Positions 27,818 through 41,763 are shown, numbered from the stretch's first letter. The stretch is 64,000 nt of DNA from Pseudomonas sp. B21-056 (GCF_026016325.1 NZ_CP087203.1:4774001-4838000); one strand, 5' to 3'. A program made the numbers and translations. The notes: generated from the letters alone by a model not told the origin.

Positions 27818-28719
27818 CAGTTGGGCGCGTCGAAGATGCCGGTGGACAGGTAGCGGTCGCCGCGGTCGCAGATGATCGCAACGATCACCGCGTTTTCAAC
27901 TTCCTTCGACAAACGCAGCATCCCCGCCACGGCACCGCCGGACGACACGCCGCAAAAAATGCCTTCTTCGCGGGCCAGGCGACGGGTCACGTCCTCGGCT
28001 TCGCTCTGGGCCATGTCGATGATGCGGTCCACACGGTCGGCCTGGTAGATCTTCGGCAGATACTCCTCGGGCCAGCGACGAATGCCGGGGATGGACGCGC
28101 CTTCCATCGGTTGCAGGCCGACGATCTGCACGTTCGGGTTCTGTTCCTTCAGGTAGCGCGAGGTGCCCATGATGGTGCCGGTGGTGCCCATCGAGCTGAC
28201 GAAATGGGTGATGGTGCCGTCGGTCTGGCGCCAGATCTCGGGACCGGTGGTGGTGTAGTGGGCTTCGGGATTGTCGCCGTTGGCGAACTGGTCGAGCACC
28301 TTGCCGCGGCCCTCGGCCTGCATCCGCTCGGCCAGGTCACGGGCGCCTTCCATGCCCTCGTCCTTGGTCACCAGGATCAACTCGGCACCGTAGGCGGTCA
28401 TCGCCGCCTTGCGCTCGGCGCTGGAGTTGTCGGGCATGATCAGGATCATCTTGTAACCCTTGATCGCCGCCGCCATCGCCAGGGCAATCCCGGTGTTGCC
28501 GGAGGTCGCCTCGATCAGCGTGTCACCGGGCTGGATCTGCCCGCGCAACTCGCCACGGGTGATCATCGACAGCGCCGGCCGGTCCTTGACCGAACCCGCC
28601 GGGTTGTTCCCTTCGAGCTTGAGCAAAAGCGTATTGCTGGTGACGCCGGGCAGGCGCTGCAAACGAACCAGCGGAGTGTTGCCGACGCAATCGGCGATGG
28701 TGGGGTATTGCACAGTCAT
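27817..28719 (-). CDS. cysM: cysteine synthase B
   Basis: A 300-residue PLP enzyme that makes cysteine from O-acetylserine and sulfide or thiosulfate. The N-terminal VGNTPLVRL (residues 12-20), the PLP lysine in [15 protein letters not shown] (about 34-48; PAGSVKDR), and [12 protein letters not shown] (about 66-77) are clear; arginines after the Asn loop fit CysM rather than CysK. Length also fits CysM. Followed by rlmD with one-base overlap. A family B REPIN lies upstream toward the sensor kinase gene. Confidence 0.95.
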   Translation of the reverse strand: MTVQYPTIADCVGNTPLVRLQRLPGVTSNTLLLKLEGNNPAGSVKDRPALSMITRGELRGQIQPGDTLIEATSGNTGIALAMAAAIKGYKMILIMPDNSSAERKAAMTAYGAELILVTKDEGMEGARDLAERMQAEGRGKVLDQFANGDNPEAHYTTTGPEIWRQTDGTITHFVSSMGTTGTIMGTSRYLKEQNPNVQIVGLQPMEGASIPGIRRWPEEYLPKIYQADRVDRIIDMAQSEAEDVTRRLAREEGIFCGVSSGGAVAGMLRLSKEVENAVIVAIICDRGDRYLSTGIFDAPN

Positions 28720-28835
28720 GGCGTATTCGCAATCCGGGCTGCGGGGGCGCCTATCATACCGGCAAACCCTGCGCGGCCATATCACGCAAAGTGTGGTGGT
28801 TATGGCTTATGGGAATAAGGCCTGCCAACTGCCCT

Positions 28836-28957
28836 CTGTGGCGAGGGGATTTATCCCCGATGGGCTGCGAAGCGGCCCCTAGGCCTGAGTCCACGGTGTC
28901 AGATCGTTTGTTGAGGGCCGCTTCGCGCCCCAGCGGGGATAAATCCCCTCGCCACAG
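28836..28957. repeat. REPIN, family B, overlapping a kinase gene 3' end
   Basis: Inverted pair of GTGGCGAGGGGATTTATCCC. Its right arm codes for the last 19 or so residues of the PirS-like kinase, which stops at 28899. Confidence 0.85.
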
Positions 28958-30335
28958 GGGTTGCAGTCGGCTTGGTAACGAGGTTGTCATCGGCCATCAA
29001 CCACAGATTCAACCGCAGCCCTCGCTCACCATTTTCCGCCCACATCCGCCCGCCCTGGCGTTGCACCGCATTGCGCGCGATGCTCAGGCCCAGGCCGAAA
29101 CCGCCGTCGCCGGGACGGGAGCCGTCGAGGCGGGTGAAGGGATCGAAGATGCGCTGGAGATCCTGCTCGGCCACCCCGCCGCCTTCGTCCTCCAGCCACA
29201 GATGCCAATACGCGCCGTGGCGCCGGCCGCCCAGGCGCACGATGCCTTCGGGTGGTGAATGGCGGATGGCGTTGCGCAGGATATTTTCCAGGGCCTGGGC
29301 CAGGGTGTTGAGGTTGCCCTGCACCCAACAGTCGGCCGCCACGGCGCAGTGCAGTTGGCTGGCGGGCCAGGCACTTTCGTAGCAGGCATTTTCCGTGAGC
29401 ATTTCCCACAGCGCCTGGACCTGGATGGCTTCCCCCGGCAGCGGCGCACGGTCGGTGTCGAGCCAGGCCAGTTGCAAGGTGTCCTCCACCAGCCGCTGCA
29501 TGCCCTCGACCTCCCGGGCGACCCGTTCACGCAATGGATCGAACGCTTGTTCGCTTTCGCTGGCGACCTGCAGGCGACTCAGGGGCGTGCGCAGCTCATG
29601 GGACAGGTCGCGCAGCAGTTGCTGTTGCAGGATGACGGTGGATTGCAGGCGCTCGGCCATGTGATCGAACGCACGCCCCAGTTCACCCAACTCATCGGTC
29701 CGGTCGGTCGTGCGCCTGGGCAGACGCACGTTCAACTGATCGGCGCGCCAGGCATTGGCCTGCTCGCGCAATTGATTGAGCGGCACCACCAGCAAGCGGT
29801 ACAGGCCGACGCACAGCAACAGGGTGAACAGCCCGGGAATCACGCCGTTGGTAATCACCCGCCAGAACACCCGATACCGCCCCGGCAGGAAACGCTCGGG
29901 CAGCTCGATCACCAGGCTGCCGGCGGAGGGATCATCGGGAAACGGCACCCGCAGCCACGGCCGGCCTTTGCGGTGGATGGGCCAGTCGAGCCCCCGCAGG
30001 AACGTCAGGCGCTCGATCTCCCGGTCCGTCAGCGGATGATCGCTCAGGGACTGCAAGTCCGCACCGATGACGCCGACCCAACCGGCTTCGCGCTGCTGCA
30101 TGTCATGCAACCACCGATCGACACCCGACTGACTGCCGCCGAGCCAGGCCTGCTCGGCCTCGGCGGCATAGCGCGTGAGAGTGCCTCGGGCCTCGTCCGA
30201 AAGGAACTGGTTGCGCTGTTCCATGTAGCGTCCCCAGGACCAGCTCAGCCAGATCATCAGCAGACAGAACGCCACCAACAGGCACGCCAGCTTCCAGAAC
30301 AGCGAATGCCGCGAGGGCAGATCAGACCATTTCAT
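28899..30335 (-). CDS. sensor histidine kinase, PirS-like, with REP-encoded tail
   Basis: A 478-residue membrane kinase: helix at about residues 14-32, periplasmic sensor of about 125 residues, second helix near 162-180, HAMP (VPLNQLREQANAWRA), HisKA with LLRDLSHELRTPLSRLQ and ATPase G-boxes (DEGGGV, GGFGLGLSIARN). Position next to cysM-rlmD-relA and divergent from gacS matches PirR-PirS of P. aeruginosa, which responds to catecholate siderophore. Here no pirA receptor gene follows. The last 19 or so residues are encoded by a family B REP. The ATG at 30335 is taken; a GTG at 30344 is possible. Confidence 0.88.
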   Translation of the reverse strand: MKWSDLPSRHSLFWKLACLLVAFCLLMIWLSWSWGRYMEQRNQFLSDEARGTLTRYAAEAEQAWLGGSQSGVDRWLHDMQQREAGWVGVIGADLQSLSDHPLTDREIERLTFLRGLDWPIHRKGRPWLRVPFPDDPSAGSLVIELPERFLPGRYRVFWRVITNGVIPGLFTLLLCVGLYRLLVVPLNQLREQANAWRADQLNVRLPRRTTDRTDELGELGRAFDHMAERLQSTVILQQQLLRDLSHELRTPLSRLQVASESEQAFDPLRERVAREVEGMQRLVEDTLQLAWLDTDRAPLPGEAIQVQALWEMLTENACYESAWPASQLHCAVAADCWVQGNLNTLAQALENILRNAIRHSPPEGIVRLGGRRHGAYWHLWLEDEGGGVAEQDLQRIFDPFTRLDGSRPGDGGFGLGLSIARNAVQRQGGRMWAENGERGLRLNLWLMADDNLVTKPTATPVARGFIPAGARSGPQQTI

Positions 30336-31044
30336 CGACGGCACTCAAGACATACCCCTTGCCCCATACCGTGCGCACTTCCCGGGCGGTGTAGCCGATG
30401 GCCTTGAGCTTGCGCCGGATCTGGCTGACGTGCATGTCCAGGCTACGGTCGTGGGGCGCATAGCCACGTTGCAGGACGTGCTGATAAAGGAAGGCCTTGC
30501 TCAGCACTTCGTCGCCACTGCGGTGCAGGACCTCCAGCAGGCGGTACTCGCTGCGGGTCAGTCCGGCATACTGTCCGGCGACCTGCACATCACAGCGCTC
30601 TTCGTCGAAATCCAGTCCCCGGACCTGATGGACGGGCAATGTCGAGGCCGGACGCCGATCCAGCGCCACCCGCCGCAGAATGGCTTCGATGCGCACGTGC
30701 AACTCAGCCATGCTGAACGGCTTGGGCAGGTAATCGTCGGCACCGAGGCGAAAGCCACTGATGCGGTCGGCTTCAGCGCCCAGGGCCGACATCAACACCA
30801 CCGGGGTCGAATGGCTCTGGCGCAAACGGGTCAGCACCGCAAGCCCATCCATGCCGGGCAGCAGGATGTCCATGAGCACCACGTCGAAAGCCTGGCGACA
30901 GGCAATCTCCAAGCCTTCCTGGCCATTCTGGCACCAGGTCACCTCGAACCCGCTGCGGCCCAGGTGCTCGTGGACATAAGCGCCCAGTACGGGATCGTCT
31001 TCAATGGCGAGAATGCGGGGATGACCAACGGAAGTGGGATTCAT
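30322..31044 (-). CDS. OmpR-family response regulator, PirR-like
   Basis: A 240-residue regulator. The receiver has the acidic pair IEDDPVLG (about residues 14-21), the phospho-accepting Asp in VLMDILLPGMDG (about 56-67) and LPKPF with the conserved lysine. The C-terminal winged helix contains GLTRSEYRLLEVLHRSGDEV and ends RTVWGKGYVLSAVDE. The stop overlaps the kinase gene by about 14 bp. Divergent from gacS; the intergenic space of about 215 bp serves both. Confidence 0.9.
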   Translation of the reverse strand: MNPTSVGHPRILAIEDDPVLGAYVHEHLGRSGFEVTWCQNGQEGLEIACRQAFDVVLMDILLPGMDGLAVLTRLRQSHSTPVVLMSALGAEADRISGFRLGADDYLPKPFSMAELHVRIEAILRRVALDRRPASTLPVHQVRGLDFDEERCDVQVAGQYAGLTRSEYRLLEVLHRSGDEVLSKAFLYQHVLQRGYAPHDRSLDMHVSQIRRKLKAIGYTAREVRTVWGKGYVLSAVDEMV

Positions 31045-31259
31045 GAATATCTGCAAATAATTCTCAGTTGACGGAATTATTCAAGATCGTCTCCCCAGAG
31101 GCAACCGCCGCACATCGCTACACCGACGCAGCCGACGGTACGGATGCACGGCGACATGAATTTTACGAGGATTGCCCGCCTGCAAGTCGCTACACTGCGC
31201 AGGTGTTGCGTGCCGGATGCGCGCGAAGTCAATCAGACCGCTGGATGCAGGAGACAAGT

Positions 31260-34010
<2,751 letters not shown>

Positions 34011-34019
34011 TCCCGGATC

Positions 34020-34124
34020 GTAGGAGCTGTCGAGCGAAGCGAAGCTGCGATCTTTTGATCTTTCTCTCGTGACTCAATTGTCTGGGACAAGATCGCAGCC
34101 TCGCTTCGCTCGACAGCTCCTACA
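34020..34124. repeat. REPIN-like element, family C
   Basis: Inverted pair of TAGGAGCTGTCGAGCGAAGC with GCTGCGATCTT extensions, downstream of gacS. Confidence 0.8.
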
Positions 34125-34204
34125 CCCTTTGTGGGAGTTCGTCGCATCCGGGTCATCCCCACCCATGCCGCGTGCTAGCATGTCGCGCCTATTTTGGAGG
34201 ACCC

Positions 34205-34639
34205 ATGGCCGAGCACGATTTCCGCTACACCCTGATGAACCCGCAGCACACCCTGACCGAAGTCCGCGCACTGGCGCCGGGCCGCTACCAGGTCACCGGC
34301 AATGGCGGTTCAATCCAGGCCAACGATGTACTGCTGGTCACCCTCAAGGGCAGCAAGGATCTGTCCATGCGCCTGACCGTGGACACCGTTCGCCACCTGC
34401 TCAAGCCCATGGGTCAATGGACCGCCATGACCACCGGCCCGGTGTTCGGCGAATTGGCGATCCACACCTGGCAGGTCAACTGCGACGGTTGTGCCAAGGC
34501 ACTGAGCTTCGAATTTGCCGTCGACGCCAAGCTCGGCGTCAAGGCCCAGAAACCGGCCGCCAGCGCACGCATTGCCGAGCTGGGCTGGACCACCGTGGGT
34601 GAAAAGCATCTGTGCCCGACATGCAGGGAAGCCGCTTGA
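34205..34639 (+). CDS. conserved hypothetical protein (144 aa), two CxxC pairs
   Basis: A 144-residue soluble protein with two CxxC pairs, NCDGCAK (about residues 97-103) and LCPTCRE (near the C-terminus), as in a treble-clef or zinc-ribbon site. No catalytic motif is seen. GGAGG is 7 bases before the ATG. The stop shares a base with the next gene (TGATG), so the two are coupled. I do not recognise the family beyond its presence in pseudomonads. Confidence 0.8.
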   Translation: MAEHDFRYTLMNPQHTLTEVRALAPGRYQVTGNGGSIQANDVLLVTLKGSKDLSMRLTVDTVRHLLKPMGQWTAMTTGPVFGELAIHTWQVNCDGCAKALSFEFAVDAKLGVKAQKPAASARIAELGWTTVGEKHLCPTCREAA

Positions 34640-35043
34640 TGAAACGTTTGGCCCTGTCCGCGTTGATCGGCATGAGCCTGATGGGCTGTGCCGCCGAACC
34701 TGTACAGTTGCAACAGAACCGTGGCTACATCCTGGAATGGATCGGTGAACGACCATTGATGGACTACAGCCACCTGACCATCACCCTGGGAGAGGATGGC
34801 CGGGCCTATGGCAATGCTGGCTGCAATCACTGGTTCGCGCCCTATACCCTGGAAGGTCACCGCTTGAGCTTCGGCAAGATCGGCAGCACCCGTAAACTCT
34901 GCGGCCCGGCCGTGATGGAGCAGGAGTCGCGGTTTTTGCAGGCACTGGAAAAGGTCCAGCGCTGGGATATCTCGCCCATCGAGCAAGTACGCTTCTGGCC
35001 GGCCCGGGGCAAGCCGCTGCGGTGGTGGCTGGAAGAGGGTTGA
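34639..35043 (+). CDS. META-domain lipoprotein
   Basis: A 134-residue protein with a signal peptide ending MGCAAE (lipobox cysteine at about residue 17). The body (WIGERPLMDYSHLTITLGED, DGRAYGNAGCNHWFAPYTLEG, KLCGPAVMEQESRFLQALEK) shows the META/HslJ pattern NAGCN and MxxExxF. META proteins such as HslJ are linked to envelope or heat stress and novobiocin tolerance. Two cysteines (NAGC and LCGP) may form a disulfide. Confidence 0.88.
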   Translation: MKRLALSALIGMSLMGCAAEPVQLQQNRGYILEWIGERPLMDYSHLTITLGEDGRAYGNAGCNHWFAPYTLEGHRLSFGKIGSTRKLCGPAVMEQESRFLQALEKVQRWDISPIEQVRFWPARGKPLRWWLEEG

Positions 35044-35065
35044 GCCTCCCAAAGATTTTGAGCCT

Positions 35066-35115
35066 GGCTGGATCCTGTGGAGAGGGGATTTATCCCCTCT
35101 CCACAGGATCCAGCC
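35066..35115. terminator. 23-bp perfect inverted repeat between convergent genes
   Basis: Arms 35066-35088 and 35093-35115 are perfect inverted copies around the 4-base loop TTTA. The centre (GGGGATTTATCCCC) matches the core of the family B REP elements, but the flanking arms read GGATCCTGTGGAGA. It could act as a bidirectional terminator between the META lipoprotein and the TlpA gene, though no U-run follows. Confidence 0.6.
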
Positions 35116-35135
35116 CTCAGCCCCATCACAAGGTG

Positions 35136-37066
<1,931 letters not shown>

Positions 37067-37069
37067 CAG

Positions 37070-37166
37070 GCCGCCATCGCGAGCAGGCTCGCTCCCACAT
37101 TGGTATGCATTCCCCTGTGGGATTTGGAGTGCGTTCCCCCTGTGGGAGCGAGCCTGCTCGCGATAG
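37070..37166. repeat. REPIN, family A
   Basis: Inverted GGGAGCGAGCCTGCTCGCGA pair with an extra half-copy (CCCTGTGGGATTTGG) in the core, between convergent genes. Confidence 0.85.
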
Positions 37167-37179
37167 GTGCGACGCGGTC

Positions 37180-37854
37180 TCAATGATTCACTGTATAAGC
37201 CAGCATCATCGAAATCTGCGACATCGGCCGCCCGCCACTCTCTTCATGCCACTGGTTGAAGGCATTCTGCACTGTCGCCAGGTCCCGCAGGCTGGTGGGC
37301 ACCTTGTCGATGATGTCCTGGGCATTGAGCGCCGCCACCACGTCATAGCTGGGCGAGAAGGTATCCTTGCCCATCATCCGTAAAAACCGCGGAGCCGACT
37401 GGCCGCCCAGTTGATGGCCATGCTTTTTCAGGTAGGTCCATAGACCCACGATATCGGTCACCGGCCAGTCGGCGATCAGCTCACCGAAGCTGCCTTTTTC
37501 ATGGGCCACGTCCAATATCAACTGCGCGTTGCGGGGCACGCTCTTGAGCTTGCCCAGATGCCGGATGATCCGCGTATCCTGCATCAGCCGCTCCAGGTGC
37601 TCGGCGCCCATCAGCACGACCTTTTCCGGATCGAACTTGAAGAACACTTCCTCAAATGCCGGCCATTTTGCATCGACCAGGCTGTGCTTGAGCCCGGCGC
37701 GGAAAACCCGCAACGCCAGGGTCGAGAGGTAGCGGTCGTCGCTGATCTTGCGCAGTTGTGCCGGGGTCTTGGGAACAGGCAGGCGGGCTTCCAGTTCAGC
37801 CGCCGAACCGAAGCGGTTCAGACAGTACTCATGCAGCCACTTGTAATCGCGCAT
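37180..37854 (-). CDS. DNA-3-methyladenine glycosylase I family protein
   Basis: A 224-residue all-helical protein related to Tag-type 3-methyladenine glycosylases (MRDYKWLHEYCLNRFG start; RLMQDTRIIRHLGKLKSVPRNAQ, a Tag-like stretch, about residues 89-111; TYLKKHGHQLGGQSAPRFLRMMGKD, about 139-163). The canonical Tag N-terminal zinc-binding residues are not obvious, so it belongs to the divergent branch often annotated this way in pseudomonads. Transcribed after ttcA with a 19-bp gap. Confidence 0.82.
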   Translation of the reverse strand: MRDYKWLHEYCLNRFGSAAELEARLPVPKTPAQLRKISDDRYLSTLALRVFRAGLKHSLVDAKWPAFEEVFFKFDPEKVVLMGAEHLERLMQDTRIIRHLGKLKSVPRNAQLILDVAHEKGSFGELIADWPVTDIVGLWTYLKKHGHQLGGQSAPRFLRMMGKDTFSPSYDVVAALNAQDIIDKVPTSLRDLATVQNAFNQWHEESGGRPMSQISMMLAYTVNH

Positions 37855-37873
37855 TCCCGCTCCTGGGGTCCGG

Positions 37874-38698
37874 TCAGAGGTTCACGACATTGACGAAGCG
37901 CGAAGCAGCGCTTTCGTCGATACGCAGGTTGGTGAAATCGAACAGGTTGCGGTCCGCCAGTTGCGATGGAACGACGTTCTGCAAACTGCGGAAGATGCTC
38001 TCGGTACGCCCGGGCGTCTTGCGCTCCCACTCCTGGAGCATCTCCTTGACCACCTGGCGTTGCAGATTCTCCTGGGAACCGCACAGGTTGCAGGGGATGA
38101 TCGGGAATTGCTTGAGATCCGAATAAGCCTGGATGTCTTTCTCGTTGCAATAGGCCAGCGGGCGGATCACCACGTTGCGCCCGTCATCGGCGCGCAGTTT
38201 GGGCGGCATGGCCTTGAGCGAGCCGTTGAAGAACATGTTCAGGAAGAACGTCTCGACGATGTCGTCACGGTGGTGCCCCAGGGCCATCTTGGTCGCGCCG
38301 ATCTCGTCGGCGAAGGTGTAGAGCGTGCCGCGACGCAGGCGTGAACACAGCGAACAGGTGGTCTTGCCCTCGGGAATCAGTTCCTTGACCACCGAGTAGG
38401 TGTCTTTTTCGACGATGTGGTATTCAACGCCCAGCGCCTTGAGGTACGCCGGCAGCACGTCCTCGGGGAAACCGGGCTGCTTCTGGTCCATGTTCACCGC
38501 GACGATGTCGAACTTGATCGGCGCAACCTTCTGCAGATGCATCAGCACATCGAGCATGGTGTAGCTGTCCTTGCCACCGGACAGGCAGACCATGACCTTG
38601 TCGCCGTCTTCAATCATGTTGAAATCGGCAACCGCCTCACCGGCCAGGCGGCGCAGGCGCTTTTGCAGTTTGTTCTGGTTGACCGTGAGAGTGCCCAT
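37874..38698 (-). CDS. ttcA: tRNA 2-thiocytidine biosynthesis protein TtcA
   Basis: A 274-residue ATPase that thiolates C32 of certain tRNAs. The PP-loop SGGKDSYTM is at about residues 40-48. Cysteines [10 protein letters not shown] (about 115-124) and the CNLCGSQ pair (about 206-212) bind the iron-sulfur cluster. The ATG at 38698 gives the usual length; the longer frame upstream runs into a family B REPIN. Confidence 0.96.
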   Translation of the reverse strand: MGTLTVNQNKLQKRLRRLAGEAVADFNMIEDGDKVMVCLSGGKDSYTMLDVLMHLQKVAPIKFDIVAVNMDQKQPGFPEDVLPAYLKALGVEYHIVEKDTYSVVKELIPEGKTTCSLCSRLRRGTLYTFADEIGATKMALGHHRDDIVETFFLNMFFNGSLKAMPPKLRADDGRNVVIRPLAYCNEKDIQAYSDLKQFPIIPCNLCGSQENLQRQVVKEMLQEWERKTPGRTESIFRSLQNVVPSQLADRNLFDFTNLRIDESAASRFVNVVNL

Positions 38699-38779
38699 GA
38701 CGCGAAATCCGTGAGGTGTGACGAAGGGCCGGCATTTTACGCAAAAACAGGCCTGCGGCGAAGAGGCTGGCACACCACT

Positions 38780-38878
38780 GTTGTGGCGAGGGGATTTATC
38801 CCCGCTGGGGCGCGCAGCGGCCCTATTCTTTTGGGGCCGCTACGCAGCCCAGCGGGGATAAATCCCCTCGCCACAGGG
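38780..38878. repeat. REPIN, family B
   Basis: Inverted pair of GTGGCGAGGGGATTTATCCC with GCTGGGGCGCGCAGC extensions, upstream of ttcA and of the Yip1 gene. Confidence 0.85.
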
Positions 38879-39096
38879 TTGATCACTGGCTTCAAGACCG
38901 TGCACACAGACCTATCGGCGATTAACCCGCCAACCGACAGCGCGATTTGCTCTAAGCCCCCCATCCCCCTGGGGATAACTCCTTTCTATACTGCGTCATA
39001 AGGTCGCACACATATTCAGACCTTTACTTACTTGGCCATTTTGGCCCGTAGGCGCTCCGCTGGGGGGCGATGGCAATAACAAAGGAGTGACTGACT
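38879..39096. other. intergenic leader of the Yip1 gene
   Basis: 218 bp between a REPIN and the Yip1 start. A TATACT hexamer at about 38985 could be a -10 element for the Yip1 gene, but no good -35 is seen. A strong AAAGGAG lies before the ATG. The 3' half (GGCCATTTTGGCCC, GCTCCGCTGGGGGGC) has some inverted symmetry but I see no recognised element. Confidence 0.35.
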
Positions 39097-39699
39097 ATGA
39101 TCCATCATGTCGTGGGGCTCTTTACCCACCCTGATCAAGAATGGAAAGACATCCGTGGCGATCAGGAGGAAAGCATCAGCCACATGTACCTCACCCACAC
39201 GCTGATCCTGGCAGCGATTCCCGCTGTGTCGGCGTTTATCGGCACCACGCAGGTAGGATGGGTCATCGGCAATCGTGCCCCCGTCATGCTCACCCACGAA
39301 AGCGCGCTGTGGATGACCATCATGTCCTACCTGGCCATGCTGGGCGGTGTCGCGGTCATGGGCGCGTTCATTCACTGGATGGCCCGCACCTATGACGCCA
39401 ACCCGAGCCTGGCCCGTTGCGTGGCATTCGCCACCTACACCGCCACGCCCCTGTTCATCGGCGGCCTGGCGGCGCTCTACCCACACATGTGGCTGGGGAT
39501 GATCGTTGGCACGGCGGCGATCTGCTACACGGTTTACCTGCTGTATGTGGGCTTGCCGACCTTCATGAATATTCCCCAGGACGAAGGTTTCCTGTTTTCC
39601 AGTTCGGTACTCGCCGTCGGCCTGGTGGTGCTGGTTGCCATCATGGCGTTCACAGTGATTGTCTGGGGGTTGGGCGTCGGCCCGGTCTATACCAACTGA
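39097..39699 (+). CDS. Yip1-domain inner membrane protein
   Basis: A 200-residue protein with five hydrophobic helices and the N-terminal motif VVGLFTHPDQEWKDIRGDQE (about residues 5-24) common in bacterial Yip1-family proteins. Located in the inner membrane; function unknown. AAAGGAG is about 12 bases before the ATG. A GC-rich hairpin follows the gene. Confidence 0.9.
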   Translation: MIHHVVGLFTHPDQEWKDIRGDQEESISHMYLTHTLILAAIPAVSAFIGTTQVGWVIGNRAPVMLTHESALWMTIMSYLAMLGGVAVMGAFIHWMARTYDANPSLARCVAFATYTATPLFIGGLAALYPHMWLGMIVGTAAICYTVYLLYVGLPTFMNIPQDEGFLFSSSVLAVGLVVLVAIMAFTVIVWGLGVGPVYTN

Positions 39700-39737
39700 A
39701 AAAACCCAAGGCTCTCCAAAAAAAACAGGATCTGCCA

Positions 39738-39769
39738 ACACAGGCCGCCGCAAGGCGGCCTTCCTGTGT
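39738..39769 (+). terminator. hairpin between the Yip1 gene and sprT
   Basis: ACACAGGCCGCC-GCAA-GGCGGCC-TT-CCTGTGT folds into a bulged stem. A weak U-run follows, so termination may be partial. Confidence 0.55.
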
Positions 39770-39857
39770 CTGACTGTGGAAACGACCGCTGGGCACCTGG
39801 GCGATTCGCAACGGCCGATGCTTGCGGCATACTCCGGTTTCTGGAGACCCGTAAAGC

Positions 39858-40352
39858 ATGCTCGAGCAACTCAATACCCGCGTCGAAGAGTGTTACCAAC
39901 AAGCCGAATCCTTTTTCAAACGTCCTTTCAAACGCCCGGTGGTCAGCTTCAAACTGCGTGGGCAGAAAGCCGGTGTCGCGCATTTGCATGAGAACCTGCT
40001 GCGTTTCAATCCGCAGCTGTACCGGGAAAATGCCGAAGACTTCCTCAAGCAGACTGTCGCCCACGAAGTCGCGCACCTGATCGCCCATCAGCTATTTGGC
40101 GAGCGCATCCAGCCCCATGGCGAAGAGTGGCAACTGATCATGCGCGGCGTGTACGAACTGCCGCCCAACCGCTGCCACACCTACGAAATCAAACGCCGCA
40201 GCGTCACCCGCTACATCTACAAATGCCCCTGCGACGGCAGCGACTTCCCGTTCTCGGCCCAACGCCATAGCCTGGTACGCCAGGGGCGGCGGTATCTGTG
40301 CCGCAGCTGTCGTGGGACGTTGGTGTTCAGTGGGGAGACGCGGGTGGAGTAG
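39858..40352 (+). CDS. sprT: SprT-family zinc metalloprotease-like protein
   Basis: A 164-residue protein with the metalloprotease motif HEVAHLIAH (about residues 69-77) and a C-terminal zinc ribbon (YKCPCDGS and LCRSCRGT). SprT-like proteins are related to eukaryotic Spartan proteases, but bacterial function is not settled. The start at 39858 follows no strong Shine-Dalgarno (GGAGACC lies about 12 bases upstream). A REPIN follows. Confidence 0.9.
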   Translation: MLEQLNTRVEECYQQAESFFKRPFKRPVVSFKLRGQKAGVAHLHENLLRFNPQLYRENAEDFLKQTVAHEVAHLIAHQLFGERIQPHGEEWQLIMRGVYELPPNRCHTYEIKRRSVTRYIYKCPCDGSDFPFSAQRHSLVRQGRRYLCRSCRGTLVFSGETRVE

Positions 40353-40377
40353 CAGATGTTTGTGGTGCCTGGGCCGG

Positions 40378-40460
40378 CCTCATCGCGAGCAGGCTCGCTC
40401 CCACAGGGGATTTGCAGCGCTCACAGATCCAATGTGGGAGCGAGCCTGCTCGCGATGAGG
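40378..40460. repeat. REPIN, family A
   Basis: Inverted GGGAGCGAGCCTGCTCGCGATGAGG pair between two convergent genes. Confidence 0.85.
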
Positions 40461-40472
40461 CCAGCAAGAACC

Positions 40473-41654
40473 CTACAAAACCACCTTGGCACCCCGCAAC
40501 TGGGCAATCCGCTCGACACTGAACCCCAACTCCCGCAACACCTGATCCGTATGCGCCCCCAGCCCCGCGCCCACATGCCGAGGCTCGGGCAATCCTTCGG
40601 AGAACTTCAACGGACACGCCATCTGCGCCTGACTCGACCCATCGCCGCGAGGCACCCGGGTGACCACTTCCCGGGCCTGCAATTGCGGATGCCCGAGCGC
40701 TTCCTCCAGGCTCAGCACCGGCTCGACACAGGCATCGATGTTGGCGAACAACCGGCAAAGCTCGGCAAAGTCATGCTGCTCGAATTCGGCTTGCAGCGCC
40801 TGCTTGAGCCGGTGTTGTTGCTCAGGCTCGGATGACAGCCCCAGGGCCGCCAGCTCTGGCCGCCCCAACGCCTCGCACAGCGCCTGCATGAAAGCCGGTT
40901 CGAGACTGCCCACCGACATCCAGCGACCATCCCGGGTGCGGTAATAGTCATAGAAGCTGCCGCCATTGAGCATCTGCTTCTCCCTGCCAGGTTCGACACC
41001 GCCCGCCAGGTAACCGGCGCCCGCCAGTGCGTTCAGGCTGAACACACAATCGGCCATGCTCACATCCAGGTGTTGACCCTGCCCGCTTTGCTGGCGGGCA
41101 ATCACCGCCGCCAGCAACCCGATCACCCCGTGCAGCGAACCGCCGGCGATGTCCGCCGCCTGGATGCCCAGGGGCAGCGGGCCGCTCTCGGCGCGGCCGG
41201 TATGGCTGGCCAGCCCTGTCAGGGCCAGGTAGTTGATGTCATGCCCGGCGCGGTCCTTGTAGGGCCCGGTCTGGCCGTAGCCGGTGATCGACACGTAGAT
41301 GAGCCGGGGGTTGATTGCTTTCAACGCCTCATACCCGAGCCCCAATCGCTCCATAACACCGGGGCGGAACTGTTCCAGCAGAATGTCGTAGTCAGCCAGC
41401 AGCCGCTTGATCACCTCCAGCGCCTGCGGTTGCTTGAGGTCCAGGGCCAGGCTGCGTTTGTTGCGATTGAGGTAGGCATGGCCGGCGGAGACACCCTGGT
41501 CATGGGGCGGCAGAACCCGTAGCAGGTCCAGGCGGGTCGGTGATTCGATGCGCAGCACCTCGGCGCCCATGTCCGCCAGCAGCAGCGAGGCGAACGGGCC
41601 GGGTAGCAGGGTCGAAAAGTCCAGAACCTTGAGCGATGCCAATGGGCCTTGCAT
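40473..41654 (-). CDS. CaiB/BaiF family CoA-transferase (alpha-methylacyl-CoA racemase-like)
   Basis: A 393-residue class III CoA-transferase. The N-terminal LKVLDFSTLLPGPFASLLLADMGAEVLRIE (in pieces, residues 8-37) binds CoA; LNRNKRSLALDLKQ (about 65-78) and the catalytic Asp in RAGHDINYLALTG (about 145-157) match the racemase branch. It probably racemises or transfers CoA among 2-methyl-branched acyl-CoAs. The substrate is not shown by its neighbours. Confidence 0.9.
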   Translation of the reverse strand: MQGPLASLKVLDFSTLLPGPFASLLLADMGAEVLRIESPTRLDLLRVLPPHDQGVSAGHAYLNRNKRSLALDLKQPQALEVIKRLLADYDILLEQFRPGVMERLGLGYEALKAINPRLIYVSITGYGQTGPYKDRAGHDINYLALTGLASHTGRAESGPLPLGIQAADIAGGSLHGVIGLLAAVIARQQSGQGQHLDVSMADCVFSLNALAGAGYLAGGVEPGREKQMLNGGSFYDYYRTRDGRWMSVGSLEPAFMQALCEALGRPELAALGLSSEPEQQHRLKQALQAEFEQHDFAELCRLFANIDACVEPVLSLEEALGHPQLQAREVVTRVPRGDGSSQAQMACPLKFSEGLPEPRHVGAGLGAHTDQVLRELGFSVERIAQLRGAKVVL

Positions 41655-41763
41655 GGCCAATCTCCAGGGGGTGATCCGCAAAGACTAGGCAGGCGCTGGC
41701 GGCGGAGCAATTACCGCAGGTGGCGTTTGGGATGACCATTGCGCTCAAGACTTGCACACACCT

